A stretch of DNA of 64,000 bases, taken from assembly GCF_046630445.1 (NCBI RefSeq), contig NC_092333.1, positions 338,695,001 to 338,759,000 of the forward strand, read 5' to 3'. The notes beneath the pieces are model-generated. The model saw nothing but the letters and a program-made list of their open reading frames with translations, was not told the DNA's origin and did no database searches. The position numbers and the translations under genes are program-made. The DNA comes from Rutidosis leptorrhynchoides. Taxonomy: Eukaryota > Streptophyta > Magnoliopsida > Asterales > Asteraceae. Shown here one piece after another: positions 35,526-46,238 of this stretch (its first letter is position 1; the number at the start of each line of letters is the position of its first letter).

Positions 35526-36022
35526 TTGTCCTAAAGCAATTAAACTAGAAAATAATCTTCTACCATAAAGTAACATCTTCAAAAGCATATGTAGAACCAA
35601 ACGAACAACCAACAAACCAAAAACTAGCGTGGGCACAATTTTGGAGTAAAAATAAACCATACCTCCCACTTGCATTCCCCCGAAATCAACTTTTAAAACC
35701 TCAAGCAATTAATATGAACAAAGTAGCTAGATATAGTCTTGAATAGCGTACCATAACAATGAGGTAAAGAATCTCGAACCATAATATGTAATCTTCAAAG
35801 AAACTGGGAATCAAGTGGGAGCCAAGCACCAAAGATTTAGCAACCGAACGCATGTGCCAAAAAGAACTCACGAGCTACCCCGCAATTGGTCAAGCCAAGC
35901 CTCCAACAAGTACCTAACATCGTAATGATGTCGGTAAGAAAATAATGTAGCTTAGAAGGATACTACATTACGTCCAGATATCCTTGATAGTCATGAGGTA
36001 ACCATCTAATTTGTTAAGTCAA
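35526..36022 (-). other. Noncoding 3' region next to the deletion point
   Basis: No coding sequence; joins the truncated RNase H frame to the polypurine tract. Confidence 0.6.
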
Positions 36023-37471
36023 TCATGAAAATTGAGGTTCATCTAGACAAGTGTCGGCCGCGAGATTTTCAGCACCCTTCTTATCCCGGATCTCGATATC
36101 GAATTCTTGCAAAAGCAAGATCCATCTAAGCAGTCGAGGTTTGGCATCCGGTTTTAAAAATAGGTACTTAAGAGCAGAATGGTCTGTAAAAACAATAGTC
36201 TTAGACAAGACTAAGTAGGACCGAAACTTATCGAACGAAAAGACCACCGCAAGGAGCTCCTTTTCGGTGGTAGTGTAATTTAACTGTGCTCCTTGCAAGG
36301 TCTTGCTTGCATAATAGATGGGTCGGAAATGTTTCTCGACCCTTTGGCCCAAAACAGAGCCAACAGCAAAATCAGATGCATCGCACATAAGCTCGAACGA
36401 AAGGGACCAATTCAGAGCAATTATGATTGGTGCATTTATGAGTTTCTCCTTTAAAAGCTCGAATGCCTTGTGGCACTCTTCGGAGAAGTTCCAAGGTGTA
36501 TCCTTTTCGAGGAGTTTGTTCATCGGGTTAGCGATTTTAGAAAAATCCTTAATGAACCGCCTGTAAAAACTGGCGTGCCCGAGAAAACTCCGAACACCCT
36601 TAACATCGGTGGGAGGTGGAAGGTGGAAGGCTTTTAATAGCCGTTACCTTTGCGGGATCCACCTCAATACCGTTCTTAGAAATCTTGTGCCTGAGGACTA
36701 TGCCCCTTGTACCATGAAATGGCACTTTTCCCAGTTGAGCACAAGATGAGATTTCTCACACCTTTCCAATATTCTTTCTAAATTAAGAAGGCATGAATCA
36801 AAAGTGTCACTGAAAACTGAAAAGTCATCCATGAACACCTCCATGCAATCCTCTATCATATCATGGAAGATGGCCATCATGCACCTTTGAAAAGTGGCCG
36901 GAGCGTTGCAAAGGCCAAAGGGCATGCGACGGTATGAGAATGTGCCGTACGGGCACGTGAAGGTGGTTTTCTCCTGGTCCTCGGGCGAGATAGGAATTTG
37001 GAAATAGCCCGAAAAATCATCGAGAAAACAATAAAAGCTGTTTTCCGCTAACCTTTCTAACATTTGATCCATGAAAGGTAACGGAAAGTGGTCCTTGCGT
37101 GTGGCGTCGTTCAACTTTCGATAGTCGATACAAACACGCCACCTCGTGACAGTCCTAGTTAAAATCAACTCATTTTTATCGTTGGTGGTAACAGTCATAC
37201 CAACTTTCTTGGGTACACAGTGTACCGGGCTAATCCATGGACTGTCAGAAATTGGGTAAATCAGACCCGCATCGAGGAGCTTAATGATCTCCTTCTTCAC
37301 GACATCTTGCATGTGCGGGTTCAACCTCCTTTAACATTGCACCACAAGTTTGGATTTATCCTCCATTAGGATTTTGTGGGTGCAATAGGATGGACTAATA
37401 CCCTTGATGTCGTGGATTTTCCACGCAATGGCCGGTTTGTGGGCCTGTAGCATGGTTACAAGTTCAGTTTT
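36023..37471 (-). pseudogene. Reverse transcriptase and RNase H of the minus-strand Athila element
   Basis: RT runs from about 37450, with a stop at about 37334 just upstream of the largest RT frame (37324-36698). The catalytic FMDD is at 36835-36824. A frame disruption occurs at about 36697-36640, after which RNase H continues (36523-36023) with its first Asp intact in CDASD (36382-36380). The frame ends soon after the AENLAAD motif with foreign residues, marking the deletion that removed integrase. Residue by residue it closely resembles the plus-strand Athila pol but belongs to a different family (different LTR). Confidence 0.85.
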
Positions 37472-38707
37472 CTAACCTGTAGTGAGAGAAGAAGAAATAA
37501 TTACCGGGAGCTTAGATTCCTCCTGCAAATAAGTGTATTCCAAATGATCTAGAAGTGGCTTCAATTCTAACTCGGGAGGTTCTTCAATTGAAGACTTGCT
37601 CCGGTAATCCACATCACGTTCGAGTTCTTTGAACTCCTCCTCAGTCGGTTCATAGCCGTTTTCCATTAAGGTGGTCAAAATATCCACCTCCTCAACCTGC
37701 AACTCCTCATCGATTTCAACCAATGAGCATTCTCCTGAACCCTGTAACACTGGGAATTCCTGCAAAAACTCAGATTGGACATCCACAGTGTTAAGAAAAT
37801 AACATACATCATCAGTGTAAGCAAGGTACTTTAAAGCATGATCGATAGAGAATGTTACATGCAAGTCATCTATCCTTAGGGTCAACTGTTGGCCATAAAC
37901 ATTGATGATACATCTAGCAGTATTTAAAAATGGCCGACCCAAAATAAGTGGAATCCTTTCATCCACTTTCATATCCAAAACCATGAAATCGCCCGGGAAC
38001 ACTAAAGACCCGGCCTTAACCAGCATATTCTCTATGATTCCACGAGGGAATTTAATAGAGCGGTCAGCTAGCTGAATAGCCATACGCGTGGGTTTTAACT
38101 CCCCGGGGTCTAGCTGCAAATAAATAGAATAAGGCATTAAATTTATGCTAGCCCCCAAATCTGCCAATGCCCTCATATAATCCAAATTACCAAGTAAACA
38201 AGGAATGGTAAAACTCCCAGGATCCTCAAGCTTCTCGGGGAGCTTGTTTGCGACTATCGCTGAGCATGCGGCATTCAACCTGATGGAAGACACGTTCTCC
38301 AGCTTCTTTTTGTTAGTTAGCAAATCCTTAAGAAAATTTGCATACTTTGGCATACCTGCAATCACATCAATAAAAGGCATATTTATGTTAACTTTTTTAA
38401 TCAAGTCCATGAACTTGAACTTTTCTGCCTCCATCTTCTCCAATCTCTACTTCCTCGGGAATGGGAGTGGTGGTTGATACTCTTTAACTACCGGTTTAGC
38501 AGCAACGGTTTCTGGTACCCTTACAACTTTGTCAATCACCTGTTCTGGCTCCTTTTCTCCCTCCGGTTCACTAACAACTACTGGTTCACTATCCTTAACT
38601 AACGGCACCAGAAAATCATACTCATCGGGTTCCTCGGTGGATCATACGCTAAACCACTTCGGATAGTGATATCATTAACGTGCCCATTCTTCGGGTTATT
38701 CTCTATT
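37472..38707 (-). pseudogene. Aspartic protease region of the minus-strand Athila element
   Basis: Linked to gag by a frame change near 38725, and open from 38443 to 37472. The protease signature DLGASINLMP has its Asp at 38161-38159. A second protease-type block, IPLILGRPFLNT, stands near 37960-37920. A Glu-rich linker (about 37740-37560) leads to RT. A stop at 38444-38446 separates the N-terminal linker. The role is to mature the Gag-Pol polyprotein. Confidence 0.8.
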
Positions 38708-40192
38708 TTACTCGGTAATTCCCCCGGTTTTTCTCTCATTACTCTGATTAGCAAGCTGACCAATTTGTTTCTCTAAATTCTGAGTAGCTGCTTGCTGATT
38801 TCGAAACATTTGATCATTCTTCTCATTGTTTTGGGTAACCGTAGTAACAAGCTGAGTTTGAGATATCACAAGCTTTTCGATCATAGCTTCAAGGTTGGAC
38901 TTTTTCTCTTCGGCTTGGGGTTTCTGAAAATAACCGGGAGCTTGCTGTTGAAATCCTCCATTAGATCCTGGCTGGGACCTCGAACCTTGATTACCTTGAG
39001 GATTATAAGGATTGTTGAAATTCCTGTTAAACTGAGCACGCCCCTGAAACTGATTGTTATTCTGCTGACTAATATAAGCAATCTCTTCTTTCTGATTCAT
39101 AGTCAAACTCGCATCACAATCTTTTGCTAAATGTAATCCCCCACAATACTCACAATCAACCTTCATTCCATGAATATCCTTATCCATTTTCTCTAGATGC
39201 CTACCAAATTTATCTAACTTAGCATTTATAGACCCATAATCATCATATGCTCCAGTGGTTTCGGTCCTCTTGACTGAGGCTGAACGAGCTGACTCATGAT
39301 CTTGATGCCATTCGTGAGTGTAGGCAGCTTGCTTTTCAATAATCTCCAGTGCCTCTTCTTCTATCTTATCCATCAAGGTTCCACCTGCTGCTTGATCAAT
39401 ACTCTGACGAGTTGGGATGTCACAACCTTTGTAGAAAATCTGGACCTTTTGTAAATCATTCAACCCGTGTTGCGGACACGAGCGCAACATATTAGAACAT
39501 CGGTCCCAAGCATCGAATAATGTCTCACTGCTCTTCTGTCTGAATTGAGAAATATCTGCTTGAAGTCTAGCAGCTCGAGACGCAGGGAAAAACTTTGATA
39601 AAAACTTATCTACCAAAACATCCCAAGAGGTAATCGCTCCCTTTGGTTGCTTATCTAACCATCTTTTAGCTTCTCCCTTAAGAGTCCAGGGAAAAAGTCT
39701 TGTCTTGATCGAAGTATCGGCAACCTCATGCAGCTTGAATAAGTTGCAAACATTATTGAAAATACGAAGATGCTCGTTAGCATCCTCACTATCCTTGCCA
39801 TGAAACTGGCAATCAGAAGAAATCAAACTCAGAATTGGACCTGTGATTTGGAAAGGCTGAGTGATGTTCGGTTGAGTAATCGAATTCCCTTGGCCCCCTC
39901 GGGTGGCCTTCAACTTTTCTGCCATAGTCTGAGGACGAGGTTGTCGATCACCCATCTCTTCAGTCTCGAAAATATCTAATAAAACGTAAGTGTCTTGCTC
40001 TTCGTTGATTTCAGGTGGTGTATCGGGCACCACAGTCTCAGAACTACTACCCAAATGAATTATAATATCACTCGAAGAAGTTGATGAATCCACTGTAGAC
40101 TGTTGCTCTTGACTTAATGCTCTGAATAACTCTCTTTCTGGTTCTTCAAATGGTCGGAGAATCGGAGAACCTGAAGAACGCGTATGTGGCAA
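38708..40192 (-). CDS. Gag of the minus-strand Athila element
   Basis: 494 codons from ATG 40192, intact to 38708. Residues about 110-290 form the retrotransposon gag capsid-like domain (WLDKQPKG, ETLFDAWDRC). A CCHC zinc knuckle follows: CEYCGGLHLAKDC (C-x2-C-x4-H-x4-C), about residues 348-360. The C terminus is Asn/Gln-rich and ends in a coiled-coil-like stretch. The start is about 140 bases after the primer-binding site. It would package element RNA. It is the longest intact element gene in the window. Confidence 0.88.
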   Translation of the reverse strand: MPHTRSSGSPILRPFEEPERELFRALSQEQQSTVDSSTSSSDIIIHLGSSSETVVPDTPPEINEEQDTYVLLDIFETEEMGDRQPRPQTMAEKLKATRGGQGNSITQPNITQPFQITGPILSLISSDCQFHGKDSEDANEHLRIFNNVCNLFKLHEVADTSIKTRLFPWTLKGEAKRWLDKQPKGAITSWDVLVDKFLSKFFPASRAARLQADISQFRQKSSETLFDAWDRCSNMLRSCPQHGLNDLQKVQIFYKGCDIPTRQSIDQAAGGTLMDKIEEEALEIIEKQAAYTHEWHQDHESARSASVKRTETTGAYDDYGSINAKLDKFGRHLEKMDKDIHGMKVDCEYCGGLHLAKDCDASLTMNQKEEIAYISQQNNNQFQGRAQFNRNFNNPYNPQGNQGSRSQPGSNGGFQQQAPGYFQKPQAEEKKSNLEAMIEKLVISQTQLVTTVTQNNEKNDQMFRNQQAATQNLEKQIGQLANQSNERKTGGITE

Positions 40193-40335
40193 GCACTACC
40201 TGTTATCTGCAAAAACACAACTAACAACTGATTAAACGCACCGATTCAATTTAGAATCACGAAAAATAATATTAAACTACAATTAAAACTAGACTAAGAA
40301 CAATTAGATAACAATCTTAATTTTCGACACAACAG

Positions 40336-40353
40336 TTCCCGATAGCGGCGCCA
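40336..40353 (-). other. Primer-binding site of the minus-strand Athila element
   Basis: On the minus strand TGGCGCCGCTATCGGGAA, six bases (AGTTTT) after the LTR end at 40360. Confidence 0.85.
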
Positions 40354-40359
40354 AAAACT

Positions 40360-41996
40360 TGATGAGTAAAATCTAGTATATAATTTTTCTCTGGAAAATG
40401 CCGGGTTAAAGATTACTACACACTAACGGGCAGTGTACCCGATCGTGCAATAGTATAAAGTTGGTAATTCCGAAATCATTCCAAGGACAGTTTAAACGTG
40501 AGAATTAAGATTGTAACTAATAAAAATAAACTAAATTAATCTAGGAAAACTGAAAGTACGATATAATTGGTTTTTGTGGCTATTTAACGATTAGCCAAAT
40601 CAAGGATAGATTAAAAGTAAAAGACAATATTTTTGTGTTTTTAAGTTTATAGAAAATAGATGCAGACTCAACGAAAAATTAAGATAATTGAATTGAATAG
40701 ATAAAAGAATGTTCGCCTAGATTTCCTATTTGTAGTGTCGGATGATTTGTTATTAAGCACAAGTTCCATTTATCAATGCATGCAACTACAGAGTCGGTTT
40801 ACCCAGAGTTCTCTGTTAGCAAACACGTCAAACTGGGATTTATTGGCTTAGGGTTCCCTTTCACCAAAGACCTCTTTCGTTTGTGACTTAGTAATTAACT
40901 AATTATAAGATTAAGATTCAATTGGTTACGCGTTCGCTCCACACAATTCACCCCTATTTTTTTCAATCTATGTTACCCGGTTTACCCCTTGGTCAAGTAA
41001 GCACTCAATTGGTTAAGACAAATCAATTGGAAATTAGTTCTCTAAATTGAAACAGGGTTCTCTTTGTTCAAACAAGATCACTAATCAAGCCTGGTAATAA
41101 TAATCAACTCCCATAAGAATGGTTCTCAATCAAAACTCATAATTATCATGCATTAATCAAATTAAACGTTAAAGTATCATCCAAACACATACGAATATTC
41201 AATCTATACAAACATTAAAGAACTTAGCCAATAACCACGGCTAAAATCAAAATAACAAATAAATAATTAAAAGTATTCATTATGATGATCAGAATTAAAC
41301 CTAATGAAAATTGTGTTCTTGAATGATGAACGGATCGAGACGCGTTTCCGGAATGATTGAGGCGTTAGAATGATCTTGGGATTCCCCAAAAATCACCCTT
41401 TTTCGTCAAAAAGCTGCTGGAATTCGTCTGGATGCAAGAATGAATAATTAGGGTATTTTTCGAGCTTAAATACCCTCAGAAAATCGTCTGGGCCGACCTA
41501 CTGCCGCGCCGCGACCCCAATTCATCGCGTCGCGATATTTAACTTGAACTGGGACCTTTTTAAATCCTTTCCTGATATTGAAAATAAGCCATTGCCGCGC
41601 CGCGACTTAAATCCTCACGCCGCGGCCCAACACTGATTTTGAACCCTTCTTTAGCCTCTCGACTGATATCGAATGCTGTTCATTACCACGCCGCGACCCA
41701 AGTCTCCCCGCCGCGGCTAACCGTGTATCCTGATTCAATCGTTTATCTTTGCACTCTTTCAACACTTTTACTAACTCAAAACCAAAATACCCGATATGTA
41801 CTTAACATTTTAAACCTCGGTGCACCAATCGATTAACAAAATGCCTCAAAAACTCCAAAGAATGCAACTCTTCTATATTTAGCTCTTCAAACTCGGACAT
41901 TCTCAATATTATCAAAATAAACATCAAATCGTATCCGAACGGACAAAAATGTGATCGATATTGCTAAGGAAAATGTGTATAAAATATGCGATATCA
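40360..41996 (-). repeat. 5' LTR of the minus-strand Athila element
   Basis: 1637 bp, the same length as 33865-35501. It carries the same CGCG palindromes, including CGCGTCGCG near 41527, and a TATTTAA box on the minus strand at 41472-41466. Many LTR differences are C/T or G/A changes, several in the CG-rich palindromes. Confidence 0.92.
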
Positions 41997-42001
41997 ATGC
42001 T

Positions 42002-42849
42002 CAAGGCATGTCAGCGCATAGTTTATCATATATGTTATTGTGCACACAACATAGACTTAAATTATGCGCCCTAATATTTGCACATCGAGAGTGTTCTAAG
42101 TGCGCCAAAACTTAGTATTGAGGTCAAGGGCGACCAACCCTATCGCTTATAGTCATGACTTACAGATCTCGTATTCTATGCGAGTGTGGCTAGGACAAAC
42201 CAATGTCTGTCACCCTCCAGTAATAATATCTAGCTTGTCGCAAAACAAGCTTCTGCCGCACGGGGTTGGAGAAAACACCACTTCAAAGGTAGGAGTGCGT
42301 AGGGTATTCGCGACCGTGTGCATCAGTCCAAGTTAAAGAACTACTTTGCATTAATACATGGCACATAGATTTTCGCAGACAATATCTTGGAAAAAAGAAA
42401 ATATAGGCGCATCGCCGAGATTAGTTATAGTAGTTTATCTTCTAGCGCAGTTACGATGACATTCTTCTTGAAACAATAAATAGAAACATGACTAAATCTA
42501 CAAAACCCTAAACATGTCCTTGTATTATCGTTGCGCAACTTCATGGCGAAACACCACAATTCCAACCAACCATCTTCTGCTCCTGTTGTTAAGCTACTTC
42601 CTTCTTCTTCCTTTCCCACTCCCATTGATAGGTTCCTTGGGACTTGTTTAGACCATTTCAATGTTTTTTTGTAAATCAACATATGTGCGTTATTTATGCG
42701 TTAAGTGCATTAAAGCATGCGTCTTATGTTTCAGATTGTACAAGATTGTGCTCTTTTAAATGCGGTAAGCGCGTTAAACTGTTCGCACGTTTAAGCATCT
42801 ATTATGGTCAAGTAACCCTTTGGCCTTTCTTACAATTGTGAAATCAACA
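42002..42849 (-). other. Tat#1 spacer, right part
   Basis: No pol motif. About 42225-42330 resembles the Tat#2 spacer around 62890-63000 (ACAAGCTTCTGCC versus AAGAGCTTCTACC, both then GGTAGGA). This supports one spacer split by the composite. A small plus-strand ORF lies within. Confidence 0.45.
42543..42674 (+). CDS. Small plus-strand ORF in the Tat#1 spacer, possible captured first exon
   Basis: 43 codons from ATG 42543 to TAA 42674. It reads like a protein N terminus, Ser/Pro-rich then PTPIDRFLGTCLDHFN, and is preceded by CTACAAAACCCTAAACATG. No donor site is convincing. The Tat#2 spacer has no obvious counterpart. Nothing is recognised. Confidence 0.25.
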   Translation: MAKHHNSNQPSSAPVVKLLPSSSFPTPIDRFLGTCLDHFNVFL

Positions 42850-43402
42850 ATTTATAAAATACCTGATTGTGAATGCTCTCTGATGGTTTTGACGTCATTG
42901 TTGCAAATCCAGCTTTTGTAGGAAACTTAAACAGATCATGCGCGATGGAAAGCACTGCCACAAACTTCTACAATGATGGGTATCCCAATAGCGCAGCATA
43001 ATCCAACGTTGCGCATACGATGCTAAACTTCACTATCTCGGTTCACCTTTTCATCTGATTGTCATCATCCTTGAGTTGCAGTTCAACTCCCAAGGTTCCC
43101 AGGGTCAGCAGTGGATCGCCGGAGAGTCCATGAAACCTGTCTTTCAATGGCTTTAAGCTAAGTTTGATTTTGCGTAGAAGTCTCCTGTAGTAATGTTCAA
43201 ATATGATATTGGCACTGCTACCAATGTCCACGCAGAGGTGCTTGATCTTGAGTCCTAACTCGGGTAAACATCCGCCAACTATGATGAGGTCGTGTTTGGC
43301 TTCTTGAACTTCGACGGGTGAGAGTGGGACATGCAAGTATACCCGGGTGTGCGCAGGTCTCGGCTTTTTTGTAGCACGTTCTTTTATGATGACATGAATC
43401 AC
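42850..43402 (-). pseudogene. Aspartic protease and linker of Tat#1
   Basis: The frame 43402-43043 holds the protease signature VDIGSSANIIF (Asp at 43228-43226) after a segment typical of Tat polyproteins. Past the stop at 43043 the frame of a Ty3-type second block can be followed with stops to about 42850 (AILGYPSL near 42980, then HDLFKFPT). RT should follow but does not. The sequence becomes spacer, so this copy, or its family, lost pol. Confidence 0.7.
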
Positions 43403-43591
43403 TTTATCTCGTCCCTTTTCCTTATCTTCATCATACTCTTCCTTGCATTATCGTTCTTTAGGCTCCTTCAAATGCTGAAGCTCTCCTCGCTTCAAGCACG
43501 CAATTACCTTATCCATCAATGCTTTGCATCTGTTAGTCTCATGCCCACAATCATCATGAAAGTCACAGAAATTAGACTTTTCACGCCTTGT

Positions 43592-45101
43592 TTATTTTGA
43601 CATGCGCGCTGGCCTGCCAAAAGTCTGCGATATCGATTCTCTTGCCAGAAGTTCTTTGAGATTCTTCGCCAGGTTTTTTATGAGTGTTTGATTGTGTTCG
43701 CGGTTCCTGTTTTGTTGATTATTGCTACCATGATGTCCATAAGTGTGCCCACGCCTGTTGTCATTACAGTCCTGATAAGGACCATTATCTTGGTACCCTC
43801 CGTGAGAGTTGTGAGATTTGCACCCTCCCCTTGGCGAGTCATGGTCATCGAGACGACCATGACTGTTTCCATATCCCGAATATCGTATGGTGTCTTCAGT
43901 TGCGCGCAAATGCTCGTGCGCTTCTCTGATTGTTTCGGCCAGTGTCTCTGGTGGCCTCTTTCGTAGCTTTTGCCATAACTGTAAGTGGCTCTCTCTACAG
44001 ATTCCGTGAATGAAACTTGAGACTGTCTGTGATTCTGCCAAATTGGGGATGCGCGCGATTTCTCAACAACACCTATCGATAAATTGTCCCATAGACTCCC
44101 CGTGTCCTTGTTTGATGTCATGACACTCGACAAGAGTCCTCCTGGAAGCTCTCATGTTGTGAAAGTTGAGCAAGAAGCATTCCCTCAAATCATGGTAAGA
44201 GATGATGAGTGGCGCATGTAGGTTATTGAACCATTGACGCGCTATTCCATCGAGGAGATGAGGGAATTTGGTGCATTTGGTTTCATCTGCCCACCTTTGA
44301 TTGCGAGCGATGCCTTCATATTTCTGCAAGAAGTAATCAGGATCAGAAAGTCCATCATATTACCCTAACGTAAGCGGGATTACAGGTAAGGTAGGGGTAA
44401 CATAGTTAAGTATGTGAGACACGAACTTTTCAGAAGTCGGTGCGGTTTCAAAGTTTGGCTTAACACTGACTCCCTTCATGCCCGCGAATAGATTGCTAAT
44501 CATCATCTATGCTATCCATGGTTTCTCAAATTCTTTAATCATATCATCCAGCGCGGCCTTCACTAGCAAATAAATCAAGTTAGCTTGGTTTTGGGCGCGC
44601 TCTTCAAGTGTTTGGCTGCTTGGCGCAGAATTTAACACTGCGTTGAGAGGCGTCTGCTGAGATACATAAACTGTTGGGGTTGGGCGCGGTTATGTTGGCG
44701 GCCATCTGATATAACCCCGAGCTCAGCTGAGTGCTTTGAATGTTCAACTCTTGCGTGTCAAAACCCATTTTTTGCAAAGCTTCTATCGCGCTAGCCGACG
44801 TGGTGGTTGTGCGTGATTCGATACTTGAGAACTCTGCATTAGTAAAATGCGCAGTCGACCCAGATGTGTTAATGTAGATGGGAATGGTTCCCACATATAT
44901 GGTGTTCGCCGCCCACGGTATTGGTCGCGTAGTCTCAGGGGTTTGGAAACCTTGTAACGGAGTCTCTAGTGAAGGAGGAAAGGTAGTTCTTGTTGGCAGT
45001 GCACTCGTGCTGCCCCCTAACTGTGTACCCGTCGGCTTGGATACTCGTGGTGCCTATGATCGTGCCGGAACTGCCTTTGAAACCTCCGGTTGACTCGTCA
45101 T
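43592..45101 (-). pseudogene. Gag of Tat#1, broken
   Basis: Likely start ATG 45101, 119 bases after the primer-binding site, with a stop near 45056. Open pieces are 44894-44604, 44329-44063 and 44041-43592. The middle pieces carry the gag capsid-like domain (ARQWFNNLHAPLI, then SMGQFIDRC). The last is rich in Gly, His, Asn and Asp, ending in GRPARMSK. Stops near 44603, 44370 and 44062 break it. No zinc knuckle was seen. Confidence 0.75.
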
Positions 45102-45219
45102 TTCCTTCGCGCTATGCTTTGAATTACCTGGGACTGAAACACATACACACAAAAAATAAATGTTTGAAGGTAAAGAACTTTAAGGACAAAAGATTTTAAC
45201 AAAACCTTTTAACTTAGAG

Positions 45220-45236
45220 TCCCACGGATGGCGCCA
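45220..45236 (-). other. Primer-binding site of Tat#1
   Basis: On the minus strand TGGCGCCATCCGTGGGA, two bases after the LTR end CTTGATCA (45239). Typical of the Tat lineage (family knowledge). Confidence 0.85.
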
Positions 45237-45238
45237 TT

Positions 45239-45362
45239 TGATCAAGTATAAAATGGTCCAAGAGGTTCGGTTAATGCAAGATCAACAATAAAGGGAGGAT
45301 TTAAGGGTTCCTTGAGTTTAGCTCTCCGATCTCAGAAAGGGTGTGTCACTGCTGGAGTACCG
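45239..45362 (-). repeat. 5' LTR stub of Tat#1
   Basis: About 120 bases related to 17920-18040, including AAGGGTTCCTTGAGTTTA. A roughly 20-base addition precedes GAGTACCGTGAATAAC. Beyond about 45370 the sequence is unrelated to the other LTR, so the rest is lost. Confidence 0.55.
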
Positions 45363-45414
45363 TGAATAACACTCCGGTCAAAACCTTCAACAAACTGACC
45401 AGCAGTGACACACC
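45340..45414. repeat. Inverted repeat at the LTR breakpoint
   Basis: GGTGTGTCACTGCTGG (45340-45355) and its exact reverse complement (45399-45414), 43 bases apart. Confidence 0.85.
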
Positions 45415-45915
45415 TCCGGCCAAACCTCTGGCTAAGTAGCCGGAGCTTCGGTGAGGACACCTAACGCTGACCAAGCAAGGTGGTGAGGAAACGGTGAAGA
45501 AAAAAACCGCCATTTTCGGTAAACAAATAGAGAAACAAAGAAGAAATCGCCACCACCTAAATCCAAGGTCAAAAAGAACAGGGAACATACCAAAATAACG
45601 GTCGGAGAACACAACACCTCAGAACGCGGAGCGTTCTCCACCTGAGAGTGAACCGGAACTCGCCGGAAAAGCACCCTGAGACCAAACGATGAACCGGACC
45701 GAAATCCCAAACAAGCGACCCAAATCAAAGCACACGACAACGTGTTACTGAGTGCAAGCACAAGCCTATAACTCAAGGAGACAACACATCAAGGAGGAGA
45801 GTAAGCCGGAGAAAAGACTAGGTGGAAGATCAGAGGTTAAAGAAGAGGAAAGCAAGTACAACGGGGCCGGAGGAACCGGCGGCGGCAGTGAAGGTGTGCT
45901 AGGGTTTTTTTCTTA
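45415..45915 (-). other. GC-rich, LINE 5'-end-like segment
   Basis: On the minus strand it begins near AAAACCCTAGCACACC (45907-45892) and runs through GCCGCCGCCGGTTCC into T-rich leader-like text. No protein is supported. It resembles the 5' end of a plant LINE or of a captured gene leader; it could be the far part of the LINE at 17010-17919. Confidence 0.3.
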
Positions 45916-46149
45916 TTAGAGAGAAGGAGGAGGGTCTTGTACAATTTTAAAATACACTCGTTTTACTTGATAAAAAGTTCTCAGAATATTTGAAAAAATA
46001 TTTAATTATTTGATTAGAATAGTAATATAAACCTAAACTTTATTATTAACTTTTTCTATGGTAAGGCCCAAACTGTGATTCATATGGACAAAATTTGAAT
46101 CTCCATTTATTAATTTAAATTCTGAAATAATTTAAAATACAAATATTTT

Positions 46150-46150
<1 letters not shown>

Positions 46151-46237
<87 letters not shown>

Positions 46238-46238
46238 T
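46151..46238. repeat. (TAA)n microsatellite
   Basis: About 29 TAA units. Confidence 0.97.

Larger units (their letters stand above)
21274..41996 (-). mobile_element. Composite insertion in Tat#1: Athila element plus segment X
   Basis: The plus-strand edges are TGAGG at 21274 and ATCA at 41996, i.e. TG...CA, flanked by ATGCT at 21269-21273 and 41997-42001. Inside, from the right: Athila LTR, gag, protease, RT-RH, Athila LTR, AGTTTT (minus strand), then segment X with the second large LTR element. The Athila LTRs alone do not have matching flanks (AAACT left, ATGCT right), so the insertion unit seems to include X. Confidence 0.45.
33865..41996 (-). mobile_element. Athila-lineage element, minus strand, integrase and env region deleted
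   Basis: Two 1637-bp LTRs enclose, on the minus strand, a primer-binding site, gag, protease, RT-RNase H, a short noncoding stretch and a polypurine tract. The RNase H frame runs into unrelated 3' sequence at about 36045, so integrase and any env-like gene are missing. My eye count is about 50 mismatches and no net length difference between the LTRs, roughly 97% identity, so it is fairly young. Confidence 0.9.
17920..45362 (-). mobile_element. Tat-lineage Ty3/gypsy element (Tat#1), lacking RT-RH-INT, split by a 20.7-kb composite
   Basis: On the minus strand: 5' LTR stub (45362-45239), primer-binding site, gag, protease, spacer, then (after the composite 41996-21274) more spacer, an antisense gene (plus strand 19095-21007), and the 3' LTR ending at 17920. 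The LTR end sequences at 17920 and 45239 are clearly related over about 120 bases. The primer site TGGCGCCATCCGTGGGA and the antisense extra gene are Tat-lineage traits (family knowledge). I found no RT, RNase H or integrase motif in 41997-43042. Confidence 0.65.

Noticed and set aside
38205-39979. Plus-strand frames opposite gag and protease of the minus-strand Athila
   Set aside because: Shadows of the real minus-strand genes; the sense frames have capsid, zinc-knuckle and protease motifs.
42500-42520. Interstitial telomere repeat (AAACCCTAAA)
   Set aside because: One unit only; such a motif also occurs in ordinary leaders.
42425-42682. 85-codon minus-strand frame in the Tat#1 spacer
   Set aside because: It lies opposite the more protein-like plus-strand ORF at 42543-42674, has mixed composition and no motif.
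45346-45776. Two overlapping minus-strand frames of about 90-115 codons
   Set aside because: They overlap in different frames inside a GC-rich leader-like region, with low-complexity hydrophobic and Ser/Leu composition and no motif.
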